DNA of 64,000 nucleotides from Alphaproteobacteria bacterium (GTDB lineage: Bacteria > Pseudomonadota > Alphaproteobacteria > Micavibrionales > Micavibrionaceae): NCBI GenBank assembly GCA_021775915.1, contig JAJFGW010000042.1:1-64000 (forward strand). Reading direction: 5' to 3'. Positions within the stretch are counted from its first letter, which is position 1. Every line of letters starts with the position of its first letter. The notes under the pieces are model-generated. The model ran no database searches and was not told the origin of the DNA. It worked only from the letters and a program-made list of their open reading frames with translations. Below are positions 41,892-52,389 of the stretch, one piece after another. The position numbers and the translations under genes are program-made.

Positions 41892-44261
41892 TTATAAGCT
41901 GGCTTTTTTTAATCTCAGGGCGTTCAAAATCACTGATACGGAACTAAAGGTCATTGCCGCACTCGCAATTATCGGGCTGAGGAGCAATCCAAAAAACGGG
42001 TAGAGCAATCCAGCGGCAATGGGGACGCCGGTGGCGTTATAGACGAAGGCAAAGAACAGGTTTTGCCGGATATTTTTCATGGTGGCGCGGCTGAGCTTAC
42101 GCGCTCTTACGATGCCTGTCAGATCGCCCTTCACAAGGGTTACTTCCGCACTTTCCATCGCAATATCGGCTCCGGTTCCCATCGCAATACCGACATCGGC
42201 CTGTGCCAGAGCCGGGGCATCATTAACGCCATCCCCGGCCATAGCCACTTTATAGCCCTCACTTTGCAGGCGCTTTACGATCTCGCTTTTACGGTCAGGC
42301 AGGACACCGGCCTCGATTTCATCAATTTCAAGCTGTCCGGCGACGGCTTTGGCAGTTTTTTCGTTATCGCCCGTCAACATCACAATACGAAGACCGCTTT
42401 TGCGTAAATCGTGTAAGGCTTGCGGTGTAGTTTCCTTGATCGGATCGGCAACACCAACAAGTCCCGCCATCTGCCCGTCAACGGCGACAAGCATCACCGT
42501 TTGCCCTTTACTACGCATATCATCGGCCTGACTGATAATATCAGTTCTTTCGATGTTTAGTGTTTCCAGCAATTTATCATTACCCAGCGCAACTTTTTTG
42601 CCATCAACAACACCGGACACGCCTTTGCCGGTAAAAGATTCAAAATCTTTTGCATCAAGCAGAGAAATACCTTTGGCTACCGCGCCTTCGACAATGGCCG
42701 TAGCCAGAGGGTGTTCACTGCCTTTTTCAAGGCTGGCCACTAAAAACAATAAGTCATCTTCCGTGAAGTCTGGTGAGGTAATAACTGATGTTAATTTTGG
42801 ATGGCCTTCGGTAAGCGTTCCGGTTTTATCAATCACCAGAACATCAATTTTTTCCATCAGCTCTAAGCTCTCGGCATTTTTGATTAAAACGCCAGCTTGT
42901 GCCCCGCGTCCGGTTCCCACCATAATCGACATCGGCGTTGCCAATCCCAGAGCACAGGGACAAGCGATAATCAACACTGCTACGGCGTTAATCACAGCAA
43001 AAGCCAATCTAGGCTCCGGCCCCCATAAGCCCCAGATAATGGCTGTCGCCAGTGCAACCAGAACAACCACCGGCACAAAATAACCAGCAACAATATCCGC
43101 CATTTTCTGAATTGGAGCGCGGCTGCGCTGTGCTTCGGCGACCATATGCACGATTTTAGCCAGCACAGTATCAGCACCAACATTCTCAGCTTGCATGATA
43201 AACCCGCCAGTCTGGTTTAATGTCGCGCCAGTTACATTATCTCCTTCTTTTTTGGTCACAGGCATGGATTCGCCAGTGATCATGGACTCATCAATCGTGC
43301 TTGAGCCTTCAAGGATAATACCGTCAGTCGGCACAGCTTCACCGGGACGTACACGCAATTTATCTCCCGCTTGCACCTGATCAAGCGACACATCTTCCTC
43401 TGTACCGTCCTCACGGATAATCCGCGCTGTCTTGGGAGAGAGATCAAGTAGAGCACGAATAGCACTGCTTGTTTGTGCCCGGGCGCGCAGTTCCATGACC
43501 TGCCCCAGCAAAACGAGCGTAATAATCACGGCGGCGGCTTCAAAGTAAACATCGACCATGCCGTTTTCCATCTTCATTTCAGCCGGGAATATCCCCGGCA
43601 TCACAGCGGCAACAATGCTGTAAAGATAGGCAACACCCGTTCCGAGAGCGATCAGCGTGAACATATTCAGATGGCGCGTTACAATGGAAGCCCAGCCCCG
43701 CTTGAAGAAAGGGATAGCCGCCCATAACATCACCGGCGTGGCCAGCGCAAACTCAATCCACATCGCTGTCTTCATGCTGATAAACTGCTCTAGCGGATTG
43801 CCCGGCAAATGCGCCAGCATCACCAGCAGCAGAACGGGAGTAGACAAAACGGCACTAACCCAGAAGCGCAGGGTCATGTCTTTCAGCTCACTCGTGTCCC
43901 CCTCGCCTTCCACCGCGTTTTTAGGTTCCAGCGACATGCCACAAATCGGACAATCACCCGGTCCAACCTGTTCGATTTCAGGATGCATGGGGCAAGTATA
44001 AATTGTTCCTGCGGCAACAGGAGATTCCTCATCTGCTTCTAGATATTGTTTTGGAGATTCATCGAATTTATGCAAGCAGTGTTCACTGCAAAAATGGTAT
44101 TCTTGTTTTTCAAAAATGAAATGATACTCTGTTTTCTCGGGATCAACATTCATTCCACAAACGGGGTCTTTTGTTCCCATATCTTCCATTTTTTTGGGAT
44201 CACCGTCACAGCATTCTGTCTTCTTATTATCCTGCATATGGTGCTTATGAGAATGCTTCAT
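41892..44261 (-). CDS. copA: Copper-exporting P1B-type ATPase
   Basis: 789 aa. Instead of an HMA domain the N-terminus has a His-rich start, a YHS-type domain (DPVCGM at 32-37, FCSEHC at 57-62) and a heavy-metal-binding domain (YTCPMHPE... [10 protein letters not shown], about 88-113). The pump core has the copper motif CPC in [13 protein letters not shown], the phosphorylation site [17 protein letters not shown], a HP motif (SEHPLA) and [10 protein letters not shown]. It exports Cu(I) (or Ag(I)) to the periplasm. It overlaps the methyltransferase-like gene by ATGA. Confidence 0.94.
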   Translation of the reverse strand: MKHSHKHHMQDNKKTECCDGDPKKMEDMGTKDPVCGMNVDPEKTEYHFIFEKQEYHFCSEHCLHKFDESPKQYLEADEESPVAAGTIYTCPMHPEIEQVGPGDCPICGMSLEPKNAVEGEGDTSELKDMTLRFWVSAVLSTPVLLLVMLAHLPGNPLEQFISMKTAMWIEFALATPVMLWAAIPFFKRGWASIVTRHLNMFTLIALGTGVAYLYSIVAAVMPGIFPAEMKMENGMVDVYFEAAAVIITLVLLGQVMELRARAQTSSAIRALLDLSPKTARIIREDGTEEDVSLDQVQAGDKLRVRPGEAVPTDGIILEGSSTIDESMITGESMPVTKKEGDNVTGATLNQTGGFIMQAENVGADTVLAKIVHMVAEAQRSRAPIQKMADIVAGYFVPVVVLVALATAIIWGLWGPEPRLAFAVINAVAVLIIACPCALGLATPMSIMVGTGRGAQAGVLIKNAESLELMEKIDVLVIDKTGTLTEGHPKLTSVITSPDFTEDDLLFLVASLEKGSEHPLATAIVEGAVAKGISLLDAKDFESFTGKGVSGVVDGKKVALGNDKLLETLNIERTDIISQADDMRSKGQTVMLVAVDGQMAGLVGVADPIKETTPQALHDLRKSGLRIVMLTGDNEKTAKAVAGQLEIDEIEAGVLPDRKSEIVKRLQSEGYKVAMAGDGVNDAPALAQADVGIAMGTGADIAMESAEVTLVKGDLTGIVRARKLSRATMKNIRQNLFFAFVYNATGVPIAAGLLYPFFGLLLSPIIASAAMTFSSVSVILNALRLKKASL

Positions 44262-44926
44262 GAATTACGCTCCCCGCCAGTAGATTTTACGGATGAAAAT
44301 TTGGGTATAAAGCCAGGGACATGAGCAGCATAATCGTCATAAGCTTTTCCAAACTCTTTACGCGCCATCTCTTCTTCTTTACGCGCTAATTTAACATACA
44401 TGTATGTTAAGACAGGAAACATGATCAAAGTTGGAATAGTTGGCCATTGCAGCAAGAAACCAAACATTATCATGATAAAGCCAATATATTGTGGGTGTCT
44501 AATTGTTGCATATAATCCCGTTACAGCAAGTTTGTTTTCTTTTTGAGCGTTATATAAAACCGTCCATGCTTTTGCTAAAAGGGAAAAGCCAAAAATGATA
44601 AAAACAATACTCGCAATGTGAGGAATATTAAAATGAGGGTCCCCTTCCAAGCCAAAAACTGTATACCAAAGATGACCGTTTTCATGGCTCATCAGATCAG
44701 TGTTTGGAAAACGGCTTCCTAGCCAGCCTGACAACAAGTAGATAGTGAGCGGAAATCCGTACATTTCAACAAACAACGCTACAATAAAAGCAGAGAAAGC
44801 ACTGAACGACCTCCAATCACGCTTGGTTTGTGGTTTAAAGAAGCTGAAAGCAAAAATGATAAAGATCGCTGAGTTTAATATCACCAGCGTCCATAAACCG
44901 TATGCCTGATCCATATGATGTTCCAT
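44258..44926 (-). CDS. Isoprenylcysteine methyltransferase-like integral membrane protein
   Basis: 222 aa with five or so membrane segments. The C-terminal half has the ICMT/PEMT cofactor region: [21 protein letters not shown], then [28 protein letters not shown]. Such proteins are often found in copper operons next to the P-type ATPase, with unknown substrates. An in-frame ATG 4 codons later is an alternative start. Confidence 0.82.
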   Translation of the reverse strand: MEHHMDQAYGLWTLVILNSAIFIIFAFSFFKPQTKRDWRSFSAFSAFIVALFVEMYGFPLTIYLLSGWLGSRFPNTDLMSHENGHLWYTVFGLEGDPHFNIPHIASIVFIIFGFSLLAKAWTVLYNAQKENKLAVTGLYATIRHPQYIGFIMIMFGFLLQWPTIPTLIMFPVLTYMYVKLARKEEEMARKEFGKAYDDYAAHVPGFIPKFSSVKSTGGERNS

Positions 44927-44929
44927 GTC

Positions 44930-45382
44930 TTATTCCTCTTCGTTATCTTTTTGATCTGGCCCTTGCATGCTCATAGTGCGGTTCATAAGAACATGCATTA
45001 AAACGCAACAACCAACGATTAGTAGCAAGGGTAGGGCCTCGATAAGGTGAGCTTTGTGTTCAGTAATCAGGTAATATCCAAAGCCTATTAAGGCCAACAC
45101 AATAATAAGCCCCATATGATTTTGACGTTCTGCAGTTGCTACTGGTTTTTGCTTGGGCGCTTCCTCAGAACTATGTCCATGCCCATGATGCATAAATATA
45201 TGCATTAAGGGACACGCTAGAATTATGAGATACGGTAAATACTCGATAACATGTGCCATATGCTCAGTAATCAAAAAATAGCCAATTCCTGCTAAGAACA
45301 AGAGAGCTATAAGGCCGTGAGGCGTGCTCCACCAGCTGCCGCTATTTGCAGGTCTATGATAGTGCTTATGATTGTAGTCCAT
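44930..45382 (-). CDS. Tandem DUF2933 membrane protein
   Basis: 150 aa containing two copies of the DUF2933 unit: HGLIALLFLAGIGYFLITEH..HVIEYLPYLIILACPLMHIFMH, then MGLIIVLALIGFGYYLITEHKAHLIEALPLLLIVGCCVLMHVLMN. Most family members have a single copy (~70-90 aa). Conserved Cys, Met and His at the end of each unit (CPLMHIFMHHGHGH) suggest copper binding at the membrane. It sits between the cupredoxin and the methyltransferase-like gene. Confidence 0.8.
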   Translation of the reverse strand: MDYNHKHYHRPANSGSWWSTPHGLIALLFLAGIGYFLITEHMAHVIEYLPYLIILACPLMHIFMHHGHGHSSEEAPKQKPVATAERQNHMGLIIVLALIGFGYYLITEHKAHLIEALPLLLIVGCCVLMHVLMNRTMSMQGPDQKDNEEE

Positions 45383-45401
45383 AATGATTCACTCCTTATT
45401 T

Positions 45402-45992
45402 TTAGTGCTCATGCTCTGAATGATCACTTTCTTTTTCTTCAGTATTTTTTTGGTGCTCATCCATATTCATGTCCCTCATGTGACCATGATCACCACCGTG
45501 TTTCATATCTTCATGCATAGGACAATCTTTGCCTGCTTCACATTGCATTCCTTGTTCTTTTTCATCATCAGGAACAGCACCATGGTCATGTTCGCCATGA
45601 CTGCTTTCCTGCATATCTTTGGGTTCGGATGGTTCTCCAACGATCAAAGTTCCCATCATCCCGCCTGACGCATGTGGATGACAGTGAAAGCCATAGGTTC
45701 CGGCAACGTTAAATGTATAAGACCAACTCCCGCCTTCTTCCTCCAGCATCGGACTCTCAACGCTTTCAGCACCTTTAGGCACTCTGTCGAAAACAACATT
45801 ATGAAAGTCCTCCTGCGCATTGATGAATATCAAAGTATCGCCGGGCTGGATCGTCAATTCATTCGGTTCAAAATAATAAACCTGATCGGCATCCATATTG
45901 GTCACCATTTTGACGGTATACTCCTCTGCTTTAACATTGTTACATGCCACGAGCACAAGAACGGACGCAGTGGTTAGTATTAGTTTTTTCAT
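45402..45992 (-). CDS. Cupredoxin (plastocyanin-like) with metal-rich C-terminal tail
   Basis: 196 aa with a lipoprotein-like signal (ILTTASVLVLVACNN). The cupredoxin domain (about 25-120) has the type-1 copper ligands: His in EDFHNVVFD, and Cys-His-Met in YGFHCHPHASGGMMG. The last ~75 residues form a His/Met/Asp/Glu-rich tail (HGEHDHGAVPDD, MHEDMKHGGDHGHMRDMNMDEH). It probably buffers or oxidises periplasmic copper. ATGA overlap with cusA. Confidence 0.88.
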   Translation of the reverse strand: MKKLILTTASVLVLVACNNVKAEEYTVKMVTNMDADQVYYFEPNELTIQPGDTLIFINAQEDFHNVVFDRVPKGAESVESPMLEEEGGSWSYTFNVAGTYGFHCHPHASGGMMGTLIVGEPSEPKDMQESSHGEHDHGAVPDDEKEQGMQCEAGKDCPMHEDMKHGGDHGHMRDMNMDEHQKNTEEKESDHSEHEH

Positions 45993-48900
45993 GATACTTT
46001 CCTTTCAGTTTGATTAGGGGGCTGTAGCCCTGCGCGTTTCCACAGGATGAAAATTGCCGGAATAACCAGTAAAAGCAAAATGGTTGAACTGAGCATACCG
46101 CCGACCATCGGCGCGGCAATCCGGCGCATAACTTCCGAGCCGGTGCCAGTGCCTAACATGATTGGCAAAAGCCCGATAACGGTTGAAGCGACAGTCATAA
46201 GGATGGGCCGGATTCTAAGCAATGCGCCCTCGATCACGGCGTTATTCAGGTCGTCCTCCGTCAATTCCCGGTTTTCCGCAGCGGCTTTTTCCCGGCGTTC
46301 TTTCAAAGCCCGATTTAGATATTCCAAAAGCAAGACGCCGATTTCTACAGTCACCCCGGCCAAGGCAATAAAACCGACCGCAACGGCCACGGACATATTG
46401 TAACCAAGGATGTGAATAAGCCAGATGCCGCCAATAAGCGCCATGGGGAGCGATCCCATAATGATAAGCACTTCTCCGAAGCGCCTGAAATTGAGGTAAA
46501 GCAAAAGCACGATAATCATAAGCGTGATCGGCACCACGGTTTTCATGCGCTCGATGGTGCGCTCCATAAATTCAAACTGGCCCGACCAGCCAAGGGAATA
46601 GCCGGGCGGCAAGTCCACTTGTGCGGACACAACCTTTTTAGCCTCAGCCACGTAGGAGCCTAAATCGCGCCCGGCAATATCCACATAAATCCAGCCATTG
46701 AGACGCGCATTTTCGCTGCGCACCATGCCGGGGCCGTCCGTGATTTCAATAGAGGCCACTTCGCCCAGCGGGATATGCGCGCCGGTCGGCGTGACAACGG
46801 GGAGCAATTTTAATTTCTCCGCCGAATCCCTAACATCGCGCGGATAGCGCAAATTAACCGGGTAACGCTCAAGCCCTTCCACCGTTTGCGTGACATTCAT
46901 ACCGCCGACCGCGGTACGGATAACATTCTGCAAGTCAGAAACATTCAGGCCAAAACGCGCCGCGGCTTTGCGGTTAATATCCACGTCAATAAAGCGTCCG
47001 CCGGAAACGCGCTCGGCGTAAACCGAAGCCGTGCCCTCTACCGGCTTTAAAACCCTTTCGATCTGTTTCCCGATTTCGGCAATAACGTCCAGATCAGGCC
47101 CGGCGACTTTGATACCGACCGGCGTTTTAATGCCGGTGGCGAGCATATCAAGCCGGTTTTTGATCGGCATAATCCAGACATTGCTCATGCCCGGCACTTG
47201 CACCAAATCGTCAAGCTCGGCTTTTAATGTGTCCATGGTGACGCCTTCCCGCCATTCTTCCTGCGGCTTGAGGCGGATAGTCGTTTCAATCATGGTTAGC
47301 GGCGCGGGGTCGGTGGCGGTTTCCGCCCGGCCTACCTTGCCGAAAACCGACTCCACCTCGGGAATGGTTTTAATCATGCGGTCGGTTTGTTGTAGGATTT
47401 CCTGCGCTTTGCCTATGGAAATTCCCGGAAAGGCGCTTGGCATGTACAGCAAGTCGCCCTCGTTCAATTCCGGCATAAACTCGCTGCCCAATTTTGATAG
47501 AGGCCACGCGGTTGTCAGCGCGGCAAGTACCGCAACCAGCAAAACCGCTTTGGGAAAATGCATAGCTGCTTTCAGGAACGGCTTGTAAATCGCCACAAGC
47601 CCGCGGTTGATAGGGTTCTTTTGCTCCGGCGTGATATGGCCGCGGATGAAATAGCCCATCAAAACCGGGATCAAGGTAATTGCCAAAAACGCCGCGCCTG
47701 CCATGGCGTAAGTTTTTGTAAAGGCCAACGGCGCAAACATGCGACCTTCTTGCCCTTCCAAGGTAAACACCGGCAAGAAACTCAGCGTGATAATCAGCAG
47801 GGAGAAAAATAGTGGGGGGCCGACTTCCTTTGAAGAATTAAGCACAAGCTGCCAGCGGTTTTCTTTCGTGAGGCCCTCGCGTTCAATATGTTTGTGGTAA
47901 TTCTCAATCATCACAATGGTCGCATCCACCATAGCGCCGATGGCAATCGCGATCCCGCCTAGCGACATAATATTAGCGTTTATGCCTTGTGCCTGCATGA
48001 CGATAAAGGCGATCAAAATTCCTATGGGCAGGCTAACAACAACGACTAAGGCCGAGCGAAAATGGAACAGGAACAGAGCACAAATTAAAGCCACTGCGAT
48101 AAATTCTTCGGTCAGTTTTTCTTTTAGGTTTTCAACTGCGCGCTTTATCAGGCTTGACCGGTCGTAGGTTTCGACAATCTCGACGCCCTCTGGCAATCCG
48201 GCTTTGAGTTTTTCCATCTTGGCCTTGACCAGCTCAATTGTTTTCAGGGCGTTTTCGCCCCAGCGCATAATAATAACGCCGCCGACCACTTCGCCCTCGC
48301 CGTTCAATTCGGCAATGCCGCGTCGCATTTGCGGGCCTAAAGAAATATCGGCAATATCGCCTAGTAAAAGCGGGGTGCCGCTTTCCGAAACTTTCAGGGG
48401 GATGGTTTCCAAATCTTCAATGGTTTTGATATAGCCGCCCGAGCGCACCATATACTCGGCCTCAGCCATTTCAATGACGGAGCCGCCGACTTCCATATTG
48501 GCGTTTTTGATCGCCATGTGGACTTGCTGCAACGGCATGTTATAGGCGCGCAAGCGGTCGGGGTCTATGACCACCTGATATTGTTTGACCATGCCGCCAA
48601 TGGTGGCTACTTCGGAAACGCCGGGAACGGTCTGCAATTCAAATTTTAAAAACCAATCCTGTATGGTGCGCAGCTGGGAAAGGTCGTGCTTTCCGGTTCT
48701 ATCAACCAGCGCGTATTCATAGACCCAGCCGACGCCGGTTGCATCCGGGCCTAGCGCCGCGCGCGCGGTTTCCGGCAAGTTCGGCGCAACCTGGCTTAAA
48801 TATTCAAGCACCCTTGAGCGCGCCCAGTATAAATCCGTGCCGTCTTCAAAAATGATATAAACGTAGGAATCCCCAAAGAAGGAATAGCCCCGGACGTTCA

Positions 48901-49138
48901 CGGCTTTAGGCACGGCTAACATGGCGGTGGTGAGCGGATATGTGACTTGATCTTCCACCACTTGCGGAGCCTGCCCCGGATAGCTGGTCTTGATAATCAC
49001 CTGCACGTCCGAAAGATCAGGTATAGCATCTAGTGGCGTGTTTTTAACGGCAAGACCGCCCCAGCCGATGAGCAAAGCCATCAACAAAAGAATAAGAAGC
49101 CGGTTCTCGACAGACCATTCAATTACGCGGTTAATCAT
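45989..49138 (-). CDS. cusA: CusA-type Cu/Ag RND efflux pump
   Basis: 1049 aa. The HME-RND transmembrane-4 motif reads GGIAIAIGAMVDATIVMIEN, as in CusA, and the periplasmic cleft region has VWIMPIKNRLDMLATGIKTPVGIKV with CusA-like Met residues, unlike the paralogue at 30850-33999. It exports Cu(I)/Ag(I) from periplasm or cytoplasm through CusBC. It overlaps cusB by ATGA. The RND paralogue shares about the same length but is clearly diverged. Confidence 0.95.
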   Translation of the reverse strand: MINRVIEWSVENRLLILLLMALLIGWGGLAVKNTPLDAIPDLSDVQVIIKTSYPGQAPQVVEDQVTYPLTTAMLAVPKAVNVRGYSFFGDSYVYIIFEDGTDLYWARSRVLEYLSQVAPNLPETARAALGPDATGVGWVYEYALVDRTGKHDLSQLRTIQDWFLKFELQTVPGVSEVATIGGMVKQYQVVIDPDRLRAYNMPLQQVHMAIKNANMEVGGSVIEMAEAEYMVRSGGYIKTIEDLETIPLKVSESGTPLLLGDIADISLGPQMRRGIAELNGEGEVVGGVIIMRWGENALKTIELVKAKMEKLKAGLPEGVEIVETYDRSSLIKRAVENLKEKLTEEFIAVALICALFLFHFRSALVVVVSLPIGILIAFIVMQAQGINANIMSLGGIAIAIGAMVDATIVMIENYHKHIEREGLTKENRWQLVLNSSKEVGPPLFFSLLIITLSFLPVFTLEGQEGRMFAPLAFTKTYAMAGAAFLAITLIPVLMGYFIRGHITPEQKNPINRGLVAIYKPFLKAAMHFPKAVLLVAVLAALTTAWPLSKLGSEFMPELNEGDLLYMPSAFPGISIGKAQEILQQTDRMIKTIPEVESVFGKVGRAETATDPAPLTMIETTIRLKPQEEWREGVTMDTLKAELDDLVQVPGMSNVWIMPIKNRLDMLATGIKTPVGIKVAGPDLDVIAEIGKQIERVLKPVEGTASVYAERVSGGRFIDVDINRKAAARFGLNVSDLQNVIRTAVGGMNVTQTVEGLERYPVNLRYPRDVRDSAEKLKLLPVVTPTGAHIPLGEVASIEITDGPGMVRSENARLNGWIYVDIAGRDLGSYVAEAKKVVSAQVDLPPGYSLGWSGQFEFMERTIERMKTVVPITLMIIVLLLYLNFRRFGEVLIIMGSLPMALIGGIWLIHILGYNMSVAVAVGFIALAGVTVEIGVLLLEYLNRALKERREKAAAENRELTEDDLNNAVIEGALLRIRPILMTVASTVIGLLPIMLGTGTGSEVMRRIAAPMVGGMLSSTILLLLVIPAIFILWKRAGLQPPNQTERKVS

Positions 49139-50622
49139 TTTATGGCCTCCATTTCAATAATTTCATACATGCCGCTTTCCGTTTTGCGGATTTTGAAGCG
49201 GATTTTTGTTTCTTCAGGCACGGCGGACATATCCAAATCCGGGGCGGTCATAAAGTCCATGGTCATATCCGGCCAGCCCAAAGCTTCTATAGGACCGTGC
49301 GTGACGTTGACCTTATTTCCCTCCGCCATGATCTTGTGAAGGGTTCCCTGTGCTTCATAGGTTGCGGGCTCTTTCCTTTCCTTTTCCATGGCCATGTCCG
49401 GCATAGCCCCTTGCGCCTTGCTCATCCGCAACGTGCTGCCAATAAAACTGGCCTCGGAATCAATAAGGAATTGCGCGGAGGAAACAATTTTCTCACCTTC
49501 CTCAAGCCCCTCGATGATTTCAATACGGTCGCCGGATTCAATTCCGACTATCACGGCGGCGGGTTGAAATTTTCCATCCCCCAAAGCCAGAATAACGCGC
49601 TCCGAATTGCCGGTGCGAATGAGGGCCTCCCGCGGAATGCTTAACGTGCCGGGCTTGTTCTTGCCGAAAATAGTAATATCAGCGTACATACCCGGTTTTA
49701 AAATTTCATCGGGGTTTTCAAATTCCAAACGCACTTTGAGCGTACGGGTTTTAGCCTCAATCTGAGGATAGATATAGGTTATTTTTCCGTTCCAAACGCT
49801 TGTGGGTTCATAAGACAGGTGCACCTGCGCAGGTAGACCCTCCACAATCTGTGATGCTTGCGCTTCGAAGACATCGACCAGAAGCCATACGGTTGATAAG
49901 TCCGCCAGTGATATTGTCGTCATTTTCGGCGTAACGAACATGCCTTCCGCTACCTTCAACGCAGAAACAATACCATCCTGTGGCGCATAAACCTTGACAT
50001 ACTGGCTGATTTTCTTGGTACTTTTAAGCTCTTCAATTAAATTTTCAGGAATATCAAGCGCAGATAAACGCTCTTTGGAAGCGCGGATAATGTCGGCCCG
50101 ACCAGTACTAAGCGCATTGATATAATCGCCTTGTGCATTTACAAGAGCAGGAGCGTAAATCTCAAACAGGAGATCACCTTTTTTTACGCGTTCGCCGATA
50201 GAATTCACATATAATTTTTCAATCCAGCCGTCGGCGCGTAGATGAACATGCGTGATCTTGCTTTCGTCGTAATCAATGTAACCAACTGTCTCGACTTGCA
50301 TACGGAACGGGCTCTTTTCTACCTTTGTGGTGCGAACGCCCAGATTATTGATAACAGAAGGGCTAAGCCTAACAGCGTTTGTATCGTCCTGTCCGCCGCC
50401 GCTCATCTCGTCTTCATAAACGGGCACTAAATCCATCCCCATTGGTGACTTACCTGGCTCATCACGGCGATAATTGGCATCCATCGGTGCCACCCAATAG
50501 GAAACTTTGCGTTCGCTACTTGCAGAACCGCTCTCATCGCCTCTTAAAAAGCTTTTATCAATAAAAATGCCAGCGCCAATGCCGATAGCCAGTAGGACAG
50601 CAACTGTTATTAATTTGTTCAT
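49135..50622 (-). CDS. cusB: CusB-type adaptor with fused CusF-like domain
   Basis: 495 aa. Membrane anchor (KLITVAVLLAIGIGAGIFI), then a heavy-metal-binding-domain relic (YWVAPMDANYRRDEPGKSPMGMDLVPVY, Cys replaced but Met kept), the adaptor core (VGYIDYDESKITHVHLRADGW, FEIYAPALVNAQGDYI, KPGMYADITIFG), and at the C-terminus (~425-495) a CusF-like domain with HGPIEALGWPDMTMDFM, whose His, Trp and Met are the CusF copper ligands. In E. coli CusF is a separate chaperone; here it is fused, which fixes the chaperone to the pump. Confidence 0.92.
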   Translation of the reverse strand: MNKLITVAVLLAIGIGAGIFIDKSFLRGDESGSASSERKVSYWVAPMDANYRRDEPGKSPMGMDLVPVYEDEMSGGGQDDTNAVRLSPSVINNLGVRTTKVEKSPFRMQVETVGYIDYDESKITHVHLRADGWIEKLYVNSIGERVKKGDLLFEIYAPALVNAQGDYINALSTGRADIIRASKERLSALDIPENLIEELKSTKKISQYVKVYAPQDGIVSALKVAEGMFVTPKMTTISLADLSTVWLLVDVFEAQASQIVEGLPAQVHLSYEPTSVWNGKITYIYPQIEAKTRTLKVRLEFENPDEILKPGMYADITIFGKNKPGTLSIPREALIRTGNSERVILALGDGKFQPAAVIVGIESGDRIEIIEGLEEGEKIVSSAQFLIDSEASFIGSTLRMSKAQGAMPDMAMEKERKEPATYEAQGTLHKIMAEGNKVNVTHGPIEALGWPDMTMDFMTAPDLDMSAVPEETKIRFKIRKTESGMYEIIEMEAIK

Positions 50623-51866
50623 GACCTGTCTCCTTGCAGGTAAAGCAGGCGGGCCTGTGCCTTTGCTTTATCCGTTTTCAGTTTCATCCTTTGAAGGTTA
50701 GTATCAAGCTCTCGGACTTGTGCCCTGATCAGAGAAGAAAAGTCTGTCCGGGATTCCTGGTATGCTTGCAGCGAAGCCTCGAAGTTCTCTTTCGCTTGTT
50801 TCAGGACAGAAGCTTCATAATGTATCACCCGTTCATCAAACCGCTGCCAGTTCGCATAGTCCGTCTCCAGCATGGTTTTCAGGTTGCGCAGGGCATCATC
50901 ACGTTTATATTGTGCCGAAGCCGCTTCATAACGACTGGCTGCAAGCTTTCTGTCCTGCCGCTTTCCTGTAAACAGGGGCACATCCAATGTGACCTTGGCT
51001 GTAACAAAATCAGGCCGGTCATTACCATCCGGCAAGTTTCCTTCCCGTAGCCCGTAATTCAGGCCGACATTAAAACCGGGCTTATATTGTTCTTGTGCGA
51101 TTCTGACGCCATGCTCCCCAGCCTTCATCATGGCTTCGGCGGCTTTAATCTGCGGGTGATTAGAGAGTTCGTTTTCAATCGCCTCATAAGCCATAAGAGG
51201 CGGCAATTTAGGAAAGTCTCCCGGCAGTTCCCGCCGTGCCGCCGCCTGACCTATCCATTTAGCCAGTTCGGCGCGGGCCGTTTCAATCTGACGGTCTATA
51301 TCGACTTTTTTATCCTGTAGAACGCTGAGTTCCAGTTCTGCCCCGATGACATCCTGAGCATTCCGGCCACCGGTACTGTAATGCGTTTCCGTCGCCTCAA
51401 TAACTTTTTTCAGCAAAGACTCGCTATGCTTAACGGTGTAAGCCGCCTGTTCCCAGTAATACAAATCCAGCCATGCCTGCCTGACAGCGCGTTCAATGTT
51501 GCGTTTCTGATCTTCAAGCTGTGCCCGCTGGCCGTCAGCCATGGCCCCTGTCTTGCGGCTTTTATAAGCGAGCGTACTACCACGCGGAAAAGCCTGAGAT
51601 GCGCCGACAACAATTTGCGTCATACCCTCACGCGAACGGCTGAAGTTATCTGTTGGAAAATTTTGGAGCGCAAATGATGCTTTCGGGTCAGGAAGCTGCC
51701 CCTCTGCCACGGCTTTTTCATCTAGTGCCTGTGCGCCCGCTTCAATCTGCGCTAATGCCGGGTCATCCTGTCCGGCCAGCGCTACCGCCTGATCGAGTGT
51801 CAGTGTCTCCGCGTAAGCAGGGGCCGTGAATAAAAACAGTAATAAAAAAAGACATAGAATTCGCAT
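50619..51866 (-). CDS. cusC: CusC-type outer-membrane efflux protein (TolC family)
   Basis: From the ATG at 51866 (AAAAGGAGTG upstream) 415 aa with a signal peptide (RILCLFLLLFLFTAPAYA); the frame runs on to 51920, but that part is not a signal. The TolC repeat halves are visible (LDQAVALAGQDDPALAQIEAGAQAL, QAWLDLYYWEQAAY, and later YEAASAQYKRDDALRNLKTM). No Cys follows the signal, so unlike E. coli CusC it is not a lipoprotein. ATGA overlap with cusB. Confidence 0.9.
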   Translation of the reverse strand: MRILCLFLLLFLFTAPAYAETLTLDQAVALAGQDDPALAQIEAGAQALDEKAVAEGQLPDPKASFALQNFPTDNFSRSREGMTQIVVGASQAFPRGSTLAYKSRKTGAMADGQRAQLEDQKRNIERAVRQAWLDLYYWEQAAYTVKHSESLLKKVIEATETHYSTGGRNAQDVIGAELELSVLQDKKVDIDRQIETARAELAKWIGQAAARRELPGDFPKLPPLMAYEAIENELSNHPQIKAAEAMMKAGEHGVRIAQEQYKPGFNVGLNYGLREGNLPDGNDRPDFVTAKVTLDVPLFTGKRQDRKLAASRYEAASAQYKRDDALRNLKTMLETDYANWQRFDERVIHYEASVLKQAKENFEASLQAYQESRTDFSSLIRAQVRELDTNLQRMKLKTDKAKAQARLLYLQGDRS

Positions 51867-51944
51867 AACAACACTCCTTTTCCGAAAACATAAAAAATGC
51901 GTGACCATGTACTGAGACATAGTCTACGCCGGAAAAGATGTATC

Positions 51945-52328
51945 TTAAATGCGGAAGCGCTGAGTCGTTAGAATAATGGGCGGTGAAAAACCGGCGGTCT
52001 TCAGCAAATAACCGGGCGGTGCGCGAGCGTTTTGCTGACCTTTGATAACCTGGTATGAAGTCGTAAGATGAGTCAGATCATAAGAAACATATTCAAAAGA
52101 CTGATCAGATTTTTTGATGGACTCACCGCCATCAGCGCTAAACAGGTCAGTCTTCATGCAGTCCAGCATAAACATTATGCCATCGGAAGTACTATCTGCC
52201 TGTTCACCAGGATGCTCATCGTGGCAAGGCACCGCTGCTTTGGCGTTCTTCATACCAAATCCAGTGCTACACACCAGCATGGGTGTAACCATGGAAAGGA
52301 TTAAAAGACTGAACAAAATCTTCTTCAT
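51945..52328 (-). CDS. Secreted hypothetical protein at the head of the copper operon
   Basis: From the ATG at 52328 (one of several nearby Met codons) it has 127 aa and a signal peptide (KKILFSLLILSMVTPMLVCS). The mature part has Cys and His (PCHDEHPGEQ, FMLDCMKTD) that could bind copper, and a C-terminal TTQRFRI. Similar short secreted proteins stand before cusCBA in other metal islands. Not recognised further. Confidence 0.55.
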   Translation of the reverse strand: MKKILFSLLILSMVTPMLVCSTGFGMKNAKAAVPCHDEHPGEQADSTSDGIMFMLDCMKTDLFSADGGESIKKSDQSFEYVSYDLTHLTTSYQVIKGQQNARAPPGYLLKTAGFSPPIILTTQRFRI

Positions 52329-52389
52329 ATTCATGACGTTAATGTATTCGTATGAAAAAGTCATTAAGTTTCACAAGAAGGCTTTTTAT

